In this document: one piece after another, positions 1 to 5,891 of the stretch | Layout: the number at the start of each line of letters is the position of its first letter | Position numbering within the stretch: the first letter of the stretch is position 1 | DNA from: Alphaproteobacteria bacterium | GTDB lineage: Bacteria; Pseudomonadota; Alphaproteobacteria; Puniceispirillales; Puniceispirillaceae | Assembly: GCA_016780695.1 (NCBI GenBank) | Contig: JADHLK010000067.1 | Span: forward strand, 1-7,102 | Direction of reading: 5' to 3' | DNA length: 7,102 bases | The notes under the pieces: model-generated | The model's input: only the letters and a program-made list of their open reading frames with translations | Told to the model about the DNA's origin: nothing | Databases searched by the model: none | Made by a program: the position numbers and the translations under genes

Positions 1-567
1 GGCCAGCCGCCGGATAGGCCGCACCTGTCGGCGCATAAACAGCAAGGCGATACAAAACAGCAGCACCGAGCTGCCAATCGTCCAGCCAAGAAAGCTCCAG
101 CTGGTTGAGCTGAAAATGCGCTTGCGCCCGACAAAAATCCGCAGCACACCGTTGGCTGTCTGGACATCAACTGAGATAAGGTCTGCATCAGCGCGCAGAT
201 CCGCCTGCCAGGGCCAGACAAGGCGGCTATCCAGCGCTTCAAAAAAAGCCTGTTCCGCATAATTGGCCGGCGCGGGGGGATCGCTGGCAATAATCGCGTC
301 CTCTTCAAAAGCCAGCCCAAAGCCGAAATAATTGCCGATGGTTTTTTGCAAGGCTGGCAAGTCCCCGGCCTGCATCTGGTTGCCTGCCTGATCGGCCAGC
401 AGGGCTATCTCACCGGCGAGCGCGTGCGCCATCTGGCGGGTAACCGAATCCCAATGCCTTTCATAGAAAATAAAAACGGTGACCAGCTGAACCAGAATCA
501 TCGGGATCAGGATGATCGCCAGCATCCGGCTGAACAGTGATTTTGGCAGATAGTCCCGCAGCTGCAT
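1..567 (-). CDS. EnvZ-like sensor histidine kinase, N-terminal part (cut by window edge)
   Basis: This is the first 189 codons of a membrane-bound sensor kinase whose catalytic half lies outside the window. It would sense an envelope signal and phosphorylate the response regulator encoded just upstream. Translation of the minus strand from ATG at 567 begins MQLRDYLPKSLFSRM. A hydrophobic segment at about residues 15-35 is TM1, ending FIFYERHWDSVTRQ, a junction typical of alphaproteobacterial EnvZ-type kinases. About 120 extracytoplasmic residues follow, then TM2 at about 157-178, then RRQVRPIRRLA, which looks like the start of a HAMP linker. The HisKA and ATPase domains are not visible, so the kinase call rests on topology, the HAMP start and the neighbour. 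The ATG directly abuts the upstream TAG, and AAGGGGG (complement of 575-581) serves as a ribosome binding site within the end of the upstream gene, so the two are probably coupled. The downstream end cannot be judged here. Confidence 0.85.
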   Translation of the reverse strand, partial: MQLRDYLPKSLFSRMLAIILIPMILVQLVTVFIFYERHWDSVTRQMAHALAGEIALLADQAGNQMQAGDLPALQKTIGNYFGFGLAFEEDAIIASDPPAPANYAEQAFFEALDSRLVWPWQADLRADADLISVDVQTANGVLRIFVGRKRIFSSTSWSFLGWTIGSSVLLFCIALLFMRRQVRPIRRLA

Positions 568-1269
568 CTAACCGCCCCCTTGGGTTGCGGCCGGGTTGTC
601 CGTGCGCAGCAGCCAGCCTTTGCCGCGCACCGTCTGCAAATAGACCGGATAGCGCGGGTCCTGTTCCAGCTTGTTACGCAGCCTGCCGATAGCTACATCA
701 ATTGAACGGCCTTTCATACGCGCGCCCAGCACCTGTGAAATCTGTGTGCGTGAAAGCACCTGATCAGGCTGGCGGGCGAAACAATCCAGCAAATCCAGCT
801 CAGCTGTGGTCAGATGCAGCCGCCGCCCTTCCATGGTCAGCATGGCGGTGTCCGGGTCATACAGGAACGGGCCGAAGCGACAGCCCGGCAGGCTGTGATC
901 GGTTGTGCTGCTGCGCTCCAATATGCGCGAGATACGCAAGACCAGCTCCCTTGGCTCAAAGGGCTTGGCGATATAGTCATCTGCCCCGGCGTGCAGGCCG
1001 TCAATTCGATCCTCAGTCTCAGACATGGCGGTCAAAAACAGCGCTGGCACCGGGTTGGTCTGGCGCAGATGGGCCAGAAAATCCACCCCGCTCTCGCCCG
1101 GCATCATCACATCAATGACCAGCAAGTCAAAATGAGTGCCAGCCATAAAGGCGCGGGCCTCCTCGGTATTGGCCGCGCCGGTCACCCGAAAGCCGCTTTC
1201 TTCCAAAAAACGGTGCAGCAATTCGCGCAGTCTTTCATCATCATCTATGACCAGAATATGCGCCTGCAT
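568..1269 (-). CDS. petR: OmpR-family response regulator (PetR-like)
   Basis: A 233-residue two-domain cytoplasmic transcription factor. The receiver domain (about 1-120) shows the acidic pair D10/D11, the phospho-acceptor D53 in the LLVIDVMMPG segment, T80, and K102 in the ADDYIAKPFEP segment. The winged-helix DNA-binding domain (about 130-225) carries LTTAELDLLDCFA and the recognition region RSIDVAIGRLRNKLE, and ends YLQTVRGKGWLL. The length and order fit the OmpR/PhoB family. AAGGAG (complement of 1275-1280) lies 5 nt before the ATG and settles the start. It follows a PetP-like MarR gene and precedes a sensor kinase. In Rhodobacter capsulatus petP and petR form such a pair, and petR was reported as needed for growth on the cytochrome bc1 pathway. 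The petR symbol is an inference from sequence resemblance and gene order; a plain ompR-like label would be the cautious alternative. The target genes cannot be deduced. Confidence 0.93.
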   Translation of the reverse strand: MQAHILVIDDDERLRELLHRFLEESGFRVTGAANTEEARAFMAGTHFDLLVIDVMMPGESGVDFLAHLRQTNPVPALFLTAMSETEDRIDGLHAGADDYIAKPFEPRELVLRISRILERSSTTDHSLPGCRFGPFLYDPDTAMLTMEGRRLHLTTAELDLLDCFARQPDQVLSRTQISQVLGARMKGRSIDVAIGRLRNKLEQDPRYPVYLQTVRGKGWLLRTDNPAATQGGG

Positions 1270-1297
1270 TTTTGCTCCTTCTTAAGCAGAGCTGTCT

Positions 1298-1317
1298 GCC
1301 GGACCGGTTTGTCCGGC
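1298..1317 (-). other. Hairpin in the spacer between the MarR gene and the response regulator
   Basis: A perfect 7-bp inverted repeat, gccggac at 1298-1304 and gtccggc at 1311-1317, encloses a 6-nt loop. It lies 28 bp or more upstream of the response-regulator ATG and just after the MarR stop. No T-run follows it on the minus strand, so it does not look like a standard intrinsic terminator. It could be an RNA-processing or stabilising stem, or a leaky terminator that sets the ratio of the two proteins. The structure is seen; the function is guessed. Confidence 0.4.
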
Positions 1318-1333
1318 CCGCCCCGCCCGCGGG

Positions 1334-1834
1334 TTAGTCACCATGATCCGGCGAGAGCTTCAGCAGCTGGGCGCGCGTTGGCTCATCCAGCAGCCCGCGC
1401 AGGATTTGTGTAAAACCAGCCACTGATTCGGCCCCGCCTGCATTATAGGTCTCAGCAAAACGCTTGCATTGCAGATCGGTCAGCATCGCCTCCAGGGCGG
1501 CCCCTTGCGGGGTCAGACGCAACAGTCGCTGGCGCCGGTCATGGGTGCCGGCCCGCTGTTCCACGAACCGCTCTGCCACAAGATGCGAGAGCACGCGGGC
1601 AAGACTTTGCTTGGTGATCCCCAAAATAGCCAGCAATTCGCTGACCGTTATATCCGGCTGGCGGGCCACAAAGTAAATCACCCGGTGATGCGCCCGGCCC
1701 AGCCCATAGCCTGCCAGCACCCGATCCGCCTCGGCAGTGAAATCACGATAGGCAAAAAACAGCAGCTCTATGCCGCGGCGCAATTCAGACTTGCGCAGGA
1801 ACAATCCCTTTTGTGCAGGTTTTATGTCAGCCAT
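1334..1834 (-). CDS. petP: MarR-family winged-helix regulator (PetP-like)
   Basis: A 166-residue dimeric DNA-binding regulator. The first part, RRGIELLFFAYRDFTAEAD, forms the dimerisation helix. The winged helix-turn-helix follows at about 46-110, with ITVSELLAILGITKQSLARVL as the HTH region and DRRQRLLRLT as the wing. The C-terminal helices are leucine-rich. The RAHHRVIYFVARQPDITVSELL segment resembles PetP-type MarR proteins of alphaproteobacteria; the symbol is inferred from that and from the adjacent petR-like gene. The reading frame opens further upstream to a TTG at 1864. I chose ATG at 1834, which begins MADIKPAQKG, but it has no clear ribosome binding site. A TTG at 1843 does have an AGGA 9 nt before it, so the true start may be three codons earlier. 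The gene is divergent from ilvE and probably heads the transcript that includes the response regulator and kinase. No effector-binding residue can be named. Confidence 0.9.
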   Translation of the reverse strand: MADIKPAQKGLFLRKSELRRGIELLFFAYRDFTAEADRVLAGYGLGRAHHRVIYFVARQPDITVSELLAILGITKQSLARVLSHLVAERFVEQRAGTHDRRQRLLRLTPQGAALEAMLTDLQCKRFAETYNAGGAESVAGFTQILRGLLDEPTRAQLLKLSPDHGD

Positions 1835-2001
1835 GTTGACCAATATGCGTGATCCTGCTAGCAAAATAAAGTTCTAAGACAGCTGCGCGACATATTCTGT
1901 TGCCAGCCTGTCCGAATAGGTAATTTTCTGATGCCGCAACGGCGATAGCCCGACCTTGCAGAGGCAGGCTATCCGAAGATTTGAGAAAGGATTGGTCGAT
2001 T
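1835..2001. promoter_or_regulatory. Divergent control region between the MarR gene and ilvE
   Basis: These 167 bp must hold the promoters for both flanking genes. An imperfect 14-bp dyad lies at 1907-1920 (cctgtccgaatagg, five of seven positions symmetric). TTGCCA at 1900-1905 and TAATTT at 1921-1926 bracket it like weak -35 and -10 boxes for ilvE, but the spacing is only 15 bp. MarR proteins often bind dyads in their own divergent spacer, so this dyad is a candidate operator. No convincing promoter was found for the minus-strand gene. Confidence 0.35.
1944..1973 (+). promoter_or_regulatory. Inverted repeat in the ilvE leader
   Basis: The arms gatagcc (1944-1950) and ggctatc (1967-1973) are a perfect 7-bp inverted repeat around 16 nt. 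It sits 12 nt before the AAAGGA ribosome binding site of ilvE (1986-1991). It could be a leader RNA stem or a protein-binding dyad. No T-run follows, and no leader peptide rich in Leu, Ile or Val codons is visible, so classical attenuation is not supported. Confidence 0.35.
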
Positions 2002-2898
2002 ATGGCCCTGATACCCTTTGATGATCGTGATGGTTTTATCTGGATGGATGGGCAGATGCTGCCCTGGCGCGAGGCGCGCGGCCATATTTTGTGCCATGGC
2101 CTGCATTATGCCAGCTCGGTTTTTGAGGGGGAACGCGCCTATAATGGCCAGATTTTCCGATCAGCGGATCACAATGCGCGGTTGCGCCAATCCGCCAATT
2201 ATCTGGATTTTGACCTGCCGATTTCCGATGCGGAGCTGGAAGGCATTAAATATGAGGTGCTGAAAGCCAATAATATTGTAGATGGCTATCTGCGCCCATT
2301 TGCTTGGCGCGGCTCTGAAATGATGGCGATTTCTGCCCAGCAGACCACCACCCATATCGCCGTTGCCGCGTGGAATTGGCCCAGCTATTTTGACCCGGAA
2401 ACCAAAATGCGCGGGATTACGCTGGATATTGCCAGCTGGCGGCGGCCCAATCCGGAATCCGCCCCGGTGCACGCTAAGGCGGCTGGTCTTTACATGATTT
2501 GCACGCTGGCCAAGCATGAGGCAGAGCGCAAGGGCTTTCAGGATGCGATGATGCTCGATTATCGCGGCTATGTAGCTGAGGCTACCGGGGCAAATGTGTT
2601 TTTTGTCATGTCTGATGGCCGGCTACATACACCAAAGGCGGATTGCTTCCTGAACGGGCTGACCCGCCAGACGGTGATCGAGCTGGCCCAGCAGAACGGT
2701 CTGCAAGTAGTGGAGAGGCACATCATGCCAGAGGAAATGGCTGAGGCGCGCGAATGTTTCCTGACCGGTACCGCAGCTGAGATTACCCCGGTCTCCAAAA
2801 TTGGCGATTATGAGTTCAAGCCGGCTGAGGTCAATCAGATGCTCATTGATGCCTATACTGATCTGGTAACCACCGGCTCAGCCCGCAAGGCCAGCTAG
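2002..2898 (+). CDS. ilvE: Branched-chain amino acid aminotransferase
   Basis: A 298-residue PLP-dependent transaminase (fold type IV, class IV) that interconverts Leu, Ile and Val with their 2-oxo acids using glutamate/2-oxoglutarate, in the cytoplasm. Visible family features are the N-terminal WMDGQMLPWREARGHILCHG and ASSVFEGERAY segments, the RPFAWRG segment near 105, the PLP-binding lysine K159 in the SAPVHAKAAGLYM segment, and E193 in GYVAEATGANVFFV, which fits the residue that contacts the cofactor ring nitrogen. The C-terminal CFLTGTAAEITPV is also typical. Length matches the family (about 300). The frame opens earlier, at a TTG at 1981, but ATG at 2002 is preferred: AAAGGA at 1986-1991 lies 10 nt before it and the protein then begins MALIPFDDRDGFIW. 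D-amino-acid transaminase and aminodeoxychorismate lyase share the fold; the length and motifs favour IlvE. It is divergent from the MarR gene and convergent with pgsA. Confidence 0.95.
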   Translation: MALIPFDDRDGFIWMDGQMLPWREARGHILCHGLHYASSVFEGERAYNGQIFRSADHNARLRQSANYLDFDLPISDAELEGIKYEVLKANNIVDGYLRPFAWRGSEMMAISAQQTTTHIAVAAWNWPSYFDPETKMRGITLDIASWRRPNPESAPVHAKAAGLYMICTLAKHEAERKGFQDAMMLDYRGYVAEATGANVFFVMSDGRLHTPKADCFLNGLTRQTVIELAQQNGLQVVERHIMPEEMAEARECFLTGTAAEITPVSKIGDYEFKPAEVNQMLIDAYTDLVTTGSARKAS

Positions 2899-2900
2899 GC

Positions 2901-2987
2901 AAAAAGAACAAGCCCCCCCCTCCAGCTAATCGAATGGCCAAGCGGGGGGCTAATCGAATGGCCAATCCTACGGCCAAGCGGGGGGGG
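2901..2987 (-). terminator. Probable terminator of the uvrC-pgsA transcript, with C8/G8 stem
   Basis: Between the convergent ilvE and pgsA stops lie a C8 run (2913-2920) and a G8 run (2980-2987), which can pair fully. A shorter alternative pairs agcccccc (2911-2918) with ggggggct (2944-2951) around a 25-nt loop. On the minus strand either stem is followed by TGTTCTTTTTG (complement of 2900-2910), a reasonable U-tract, so this fits an intrinsic terminator for pgsA. On the plus strand no U-tract follows, so termination of ilvE here is less certain. The G8 run touches the pgsA stop codon. Confidence 0.6.
2925..2985. repeat. Imperfect tandem duplication in the ilvE/pgsA spacer
   Basis: The 17-mer gctaatcgaatggccaa occurs at 2925-2941 and again at 2949-2965. 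The 14-mer ggccaagcgggggg occurs at 2936-2949 and 2972-2985. The second copy therefore equals the first with an extra 12 bp (tcctacggccaa) inserted before its G-run. This looks like slippage duplication of one terminator arm. Comparing close relatives would show whether copy number varies. Confidence 0.75.
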
Positions 2988-3539
2988 TCACAGATATTTG
3001 CGCGCAGCGTGAAAATAAGAAATACCGGTCCAGGCGGTCATCACCGCAGATATCCAGTAAAGCACCAGCCCGCCTGTTTGTAGCCAGCCTGCCTGATCCA
3101 GCACCGGGGCAATGATCAAAATGCCGAGAGCGACCATCTGCATGGCGGTTTTCCATTTCGCCATCAGGGTCACGGCCAGCACGATTTCCGCGCCGGCCAG
3201 AAATTCGCGCAAACCGGCGACCAGAAACTCGCGAAACAGAATCACCAGCGAGGGCAGCATAAATAGCCAGCCAGACGGTTGCTGGGCAGCCAGAGCGAGA
3301 ATCACCGCCACGATCAAGAGCTTGTCCGCTATCGGATCCAGCATCCGGCCAAAGGGTGATACGACTTGCCAGCGGCGCGCCATCCAGCCATCCAGAAAAT
3401 CGGTCACCGCAGCCAGCGCAAAAAGGCCCAGCCCCCACCAGCGCAAGCCCGGTTCAGGTTCCTGCCAGACCAGAAACGCCACCAATGGCGCGGCGACAAC
3501 CCGGCTAACAGTAATGATATTGGGCAGCGAGCGTCTCAT
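2988..3539 (-). CDS. pgsA: CDP-diacylglycerol--glycerol-3-phosphate 3-phosphatidyltransferase
   Basis: A 183-residue integral inner-membrane enzyme that joins CDP-diacylglycerol and glycerol-3-phosphate to give phosphatidylglycerophosphate, the committed step to phosphatidylglycerol and cardiolipin. The full CDP-alcohol phosphotransferase signature is present: D47-x2-D50-G51-x2-A54-R55-x8-G64-x3-D68-x3-D72. The N-terminus MRRSLPNIITVSR is typical of PgsA, and several hydrophobic segments follow. Phosphatidylcholine and phosphatidylserine synthases share the signature, but length and N-terminus favour PgsA. A TTG at 3554 would add five residues, but AAGGA (complement of 3547-3551) lies inside that extension, 7 nt before ATG 3539, so the ATG is the start. 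It lies downstream of uvrC on the same strand, a common alphaproteobacterial order. In many relatives moaD and moaE come next; here the locus ends instead at a terminator and convergent ilvE. Confidence 0.95.
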   Translation of the reverse strand: MRRSLPNIITVSRVVAAPLVAFLVWQEPEPGLRWWGLGLFALAAVTDFLDGWMARRWQVVSPFGRMLDPIADKLLIVAVILALAAQQPSGWLFMLPSLVILFREFLVAGLREFLAGAEIVLAVTLMAKWKTAMQMVALGILIIAPVLDQAGWLQTGGLVLYWISAVMTAWTGISYFHAARKYL

Positions 3540-3610
3540 AATGGGTTCCTTCAAGGCGATAGCTGTGACAATTACAGGCTGTCCGCGACGCCTTCTTTCT
3601 GTTCTAGCCC

Positions 3611-3632
3611 GGCTGGCAATAAGCGTCCAGCC
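3611..3632 (-). other. Short hairpin after the uvrC stop
   Basis: The arms ggctgg (3611-3616) and ccagcc (3627-3632) form a 6-bp stem around 10 nt in the 104-bp spacer between uvrC and pgsA. No T-run follows on the minus strand, so it is not a convincing terminator, and I still read uvrC and pgsA as one transcript. It may be chance or an RNA-stabilising stem. Confidence 0.3.
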
Positions 3633-3643
3633 TTTGCACCGGA

Positions 3644-5626
3644 TTAGCTGTTTTGGTCATGAAACCAGTCATAAATCTGGCGGGCCATCGCTTCGGAAAT
3701 CCCGTCCACCGCTGCCAGATCGCGCAGCCCAGCGCGGGCCACTGAGCGGGCGGAACCAAAATGTGCCAGCAGGGCTTTCTTGCGCTTTGCCCCGATACCC
3801 GGCACGCCGTCCAGCGGGCTGGAAAGCTGGCTTTTGGTGCGCCGCGCCCGGTGTGCGCCGATAACAAAACGATGCGCCTCATCACGCAGCCTTTGCAAGA
3901 AATGCATGGCGGCTGAATCAGGCGGCAGGGTAAAGCTGTCGCGCCCCCTTATATGGAACTGCTCGCGCCCGGCATGGCGATCCGGCCCCTTGGAAATGGC
4001 CACCGTCTGGATGTCTTCCAGCCCCAGCTCATCCAGCACTTCCAGCACCGCGCCTAGCTGACCTGGCCCGCCATCAATCAGCAACAGATCAGGCCAGCTG
4101 TCTGTCTGGCGATCCGGATCGGCGCGCAAGGCCCGCTCAAACCGCCGCCAGATCATCTGGCGCATCATGGCAAAATCATCATTTCCTGCGGCGGCTTTTT
4201 CCCCCTGCTGGCGGATATTGAATTTGCGATAGGCCGATTTGATAAAGCCCTCTGGCCCGGCAGCGACCAGCGCGCCCACCGGATGCGCCCCTTGAATATG
4301 CGAATTATCATAGATTTCCACCCGCTCCGGCACCGTTTCCAGCCCCAGCGCCTCAGCCAGCGATTCCAGCAGGCGGGATTGGCTGGCCTTGTCTGACAAT
4401 TTGCGGGCGAGGGCTTCGGCGGCGTTGCGGCGGGCCATTTCCAGCAGCTGCCGCCGCCCGCCACGGCTCGGGCTGGACAGGCTTATCTTGCGGCCAGCTG
4501 TCCCGGACAGGGCTTCTGCTATCAGCTGGGCTTCTTCTGGCAGGTGGCTGACCAGCAAGAGGCGGGCCGGCGTGCGGTCCTGATAGAATTGGGTGATAAA
4601 GGCTGCCATAATATCCTGATCTGTGGCGCTGGCATCGGCGCGCGGGAAAAAAGCGGTATTGCCGTAATTGCTGCCGCCACGCACAAAAAACACCTGCATA
4701 CAGCTCTGCCCGCCCTGCCGCGAGAGGGCCAGAATATCGGCATCAATAATCCCTTCAAGATTAATATCCTGATTGGCCTGAATAGCGGTCAGGGCGCGGA
4801 TTCGGTTGCGCCAGAGCGCAGCTGTCTCAAAATCCAGCTGCTCAGAAGCGGCGTGCATCTCATCTGCGTAGAGCCGTTGCACCTTGTCTGACTGGCCGGA
4901 CAGGAATTGCCGGGCTGCGGCCACCTGTTCAGCATAGTCTTTTTCTGAAACCCGCCCGACACAAGGGGCTGTGCAGCGCTTAATTTGATATTGCAGGCAG
5001 GGGCGCGAGCGGGCCGCAAAAACCGCATCCGAACAGTTCCGCAGCAAAAACGCCCGGCTCAGCGCCGCGACTGTCCGGTTCACCGCCCCGGTAGAGGCAA
5101 AGGGGCCAAAATATTCTGCCTTGCGCCGCTGGCTGCCGCGATGCTTGGCCAGCTGCGGGAACGGATGATCAGAACTCAACATAATATGGGCAAAGCTCTT
5201 GTCATCTTTTAGCAGGATATTGTAGCGCGGGCGCAATTTCTTGATCAGATTGGCTTCCAGCAGCAGGGCTTCCGCTTCGGATTCGGTGAGGGTAATCTCC
5301 AGCCGCACCGTCTCTGCCACCATCCGCAGCAGCCGGTTGGTCAGCCGGGTCGGCTGGGTATAGCTGGCTACCCGGCGGGCCAGATGGCGGGCTTTGCCAA
5401 CATAGAGCGGCTCATCCGCCTCATTGAACATCCGATAAACGCCCGGCCGGGCCGGCAAATGGGCAATCTCAGCTTTCAGCACCGCCAGACCGCGCTCAAA
5501 ATCCGGCCCGCTGGAAGCTGGCTCGGAAGAATTCTTGCCATCCGGGCTATCCGGGCCGCGCGGCGCGGTGGGGATGCTGTCTTGATTGTTACCTGCCATA
5601 GTCATGAAGATAAAAGAATCAAGCAT
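3644..5626 (-). CDS. uvrC: UvrABC system protein C
   Basis: A nucleotide-excision-repair endonuclease that makes the 3' and 5' incisions around a lesion after UvrA/UvrB loading. With 660 residues it is somewhat longer than E. coli UvrC (about 610), mainly from a polar, low-complexity N-terminal tail (about 1-43). Domains in order: GIY-YIG nuclease at about 55-140 (G62-V-Y64, Y75-V-G77, E124 in LLLEANLIKKLRPRYN); four cysteines C198, C210, C218, C222 with the same spacing as the E. coli UvrC Fe-S ligands; a UvrB-binding UVR helix pair at about 247-282; an RNase H-like second nuclease with D440, D484, D518 and H585 aligning to the E. coli catalytic residues; and tandem helix-hairpin-helix motifs at about 605-655. 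Both active sites appear intact. The start is uncertain: ATG 5626, 5605 and 5599 all lack a clear ribosome binding site, and an in-frame stop at 5642-5644 bounds it. No alphaproteobacterial LexA box (GTTC-N7-GTTC) was seen upstream. Confidence 0.97.
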   Translation of the reverse strand: MLDSFIFMTMAGNNQDSIPTAPRGPDSPDGKNSSEPASSGPDFERGLAVLKAEIAHLPARPGVYRMFNEADEPLYVGKARHLARRVASYTQPTRLTNRLLRMVAETVRLEITLTESEAEALLLEANLIKKLRPRYNILLKDDKSFAHIMLSSDHPFPQLAKHRGSQRRKAEYFGPFASTGAVNRTVAALSRAFLLRNCSDAVFAARSRPCLQYQIKRCTAPCVGRVSEKDYAEQVAAARQFLSGQSDKVQRLYADEMHAASEQLDFETAALWRNRIRALTAIQANQDINLEGIIDADILALSRQGGQSCMQVFFVRGGSNYGNTAFFPRADASATDQDIMAAFITQFYQDRTPARLLLVSHLPEEAQLIAEALSGTAGRKISLSSPSRGGRRQLLEMARRNAAEALARKLSDKASQSRLLESLAEALGLETVPERVEIYDNSHIQGAHPVGALVAAGPEGFIKSAYRKFNIRQQGEKAAAGNDDFAMMRQMIWRRFERALRADPDRQTDSWPDLLLIDGGPGQLGAVLEVLDELGLEDIQTVAISKGPDRHAGREQFHIRGRDSFTLPPDSAAMHFLQRLRDEAHRFVIGAHRARRTKSQLSSPLDGVPGIGAKRKKALLAHFGSARSVARAGLRDLAAVDGISEAMARQIYDWFHDQNS

Positions 5627-5680
5627 TTGTGCAAGGGCGAATCAAACCCACGTAGCGGGCCGGATTTTTTTCCCCCATCC

Positions 5681-5702
5681 CTGTGGAAAAAGCTGTGGAA
5701 GA
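5681..5702. repeat. Spaced direct repeat ctgtggaa, DnaA-box-like
   Basis: The 8-mer ctgtggaa occurs at 5681-5688 and 5693-5700, 12 bp apart start to start. On the minus strand the first reads TTTTCCACA (5690 to 5682), matching the relaxed DnaA-box consensus TTWTNCACA. The second reads TCTTCCACA (5702 to 5694), one mismatch away. Two sites alone do not make an origin; they could be a regulatory or titration site, or coincidence. Confidence 0.35.
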
Positions 5703-5725
5703 AACCAGAATCGGCGCGGATTGCT

Positions 5726-5739
5726 GGCAGATTTCTGCC
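5726..5739. promoter_or_regulatory. Palindrome ggcaga-tt-tctgcc upstream of uvrC
   Basis: Perfect 6-bp arms (5726-5731 and 5734-5739) flank a 2-bp centre. It lies about 87 bp before the uvrC start and 13 bp from another palindrome, so it is a candidate protein-binding site. No known regulator's consensus is recognised. Confidence 0.35.
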
Positions 5740-5752
5740 TGTTATGCCGGGT

Positions 5753-5769
5753 TGCCTAAATATTAGGCA
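5753..5769. promoter_or_regulatory. Palindrome tgcctaa-ata-ttaggca upstream of uvrC
   Basis: Perfect 7-bp arms (5753-5759 and 5763-5769) surround a 3-bp AT centre. The length and symmetry are those of a typical homodimer operator. It lies at the edge of the AT-rich half of the spacer. As an RNA its 3-nt loop would also form a stem, but no clear U-tract follows. The regulator is unknown. Confidence 0.45.
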
Positions 5770-5891
5770 CTTGTGAAAAAATGAGAAAAAACAGAAGGTT
5801 ATATTAAGTCAAGAGGGCGGTATCCTGCTTTTGAACAAAAATATGACAAAATTGTTACCTTTTTTGGTCCGCTGTGCGTAACTCTGCCGGT

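Larger units (their letters stand above)
5627..5891. other. Gene-free spacer between the exchanger gene and uvrC
   Basis: These 265 bp hold no open frame of useful length on either strand. The half next to the exchanger gene (about 5760-5870) is AT-rich, unlike the flanking coding DNA. The region should carry the uvrC promoter and the end of the upstream transcript, but I could not assign a convincing -35/-10 pair or an intrinsic terminator. It contains two palindromes and a spaced direct repeat, listed separately. Confidence 0.7.

Noticed and set aside
702..1413. Plus-strand frames of 138 and 199 codons opposite the response regulator and MarR genes
   Set aside because: They lie antisense to strongly motif-supported genes, and their translations look like shadow composition with no recognisable domain.
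2968..3438. 156-codon minus-strand frame overlapping pgsA in another phase
   Set aside because: pgsA carries the complete catalytic signature in its own frame; this one is a shadow.
3112..3864. 250-codon plus-strand frame spanning pgsA and the end of uvrC
   Set aside because: It is antisense to two clear genes, and its Arg/Ser/Thr-rich composition is typical of a shadow frame.
5784..5812. Possible promoter for uvrC with TTGACT as -35 on the minus strand (5812 to 5807)
   Set aside because: The hexamer at 17-bp spacing is TTTTCT, only three of six matches to the -10 consensus, and the start would be far from uvrC.
5627..5891. Chromosomal replication origin, from DnaA-like repeats and AT-rich DNA
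   Set aside because: Only two DnaA-like sites, one imperfect, and no origin-associated genes such as dnaA, hemE or parAB in the window.
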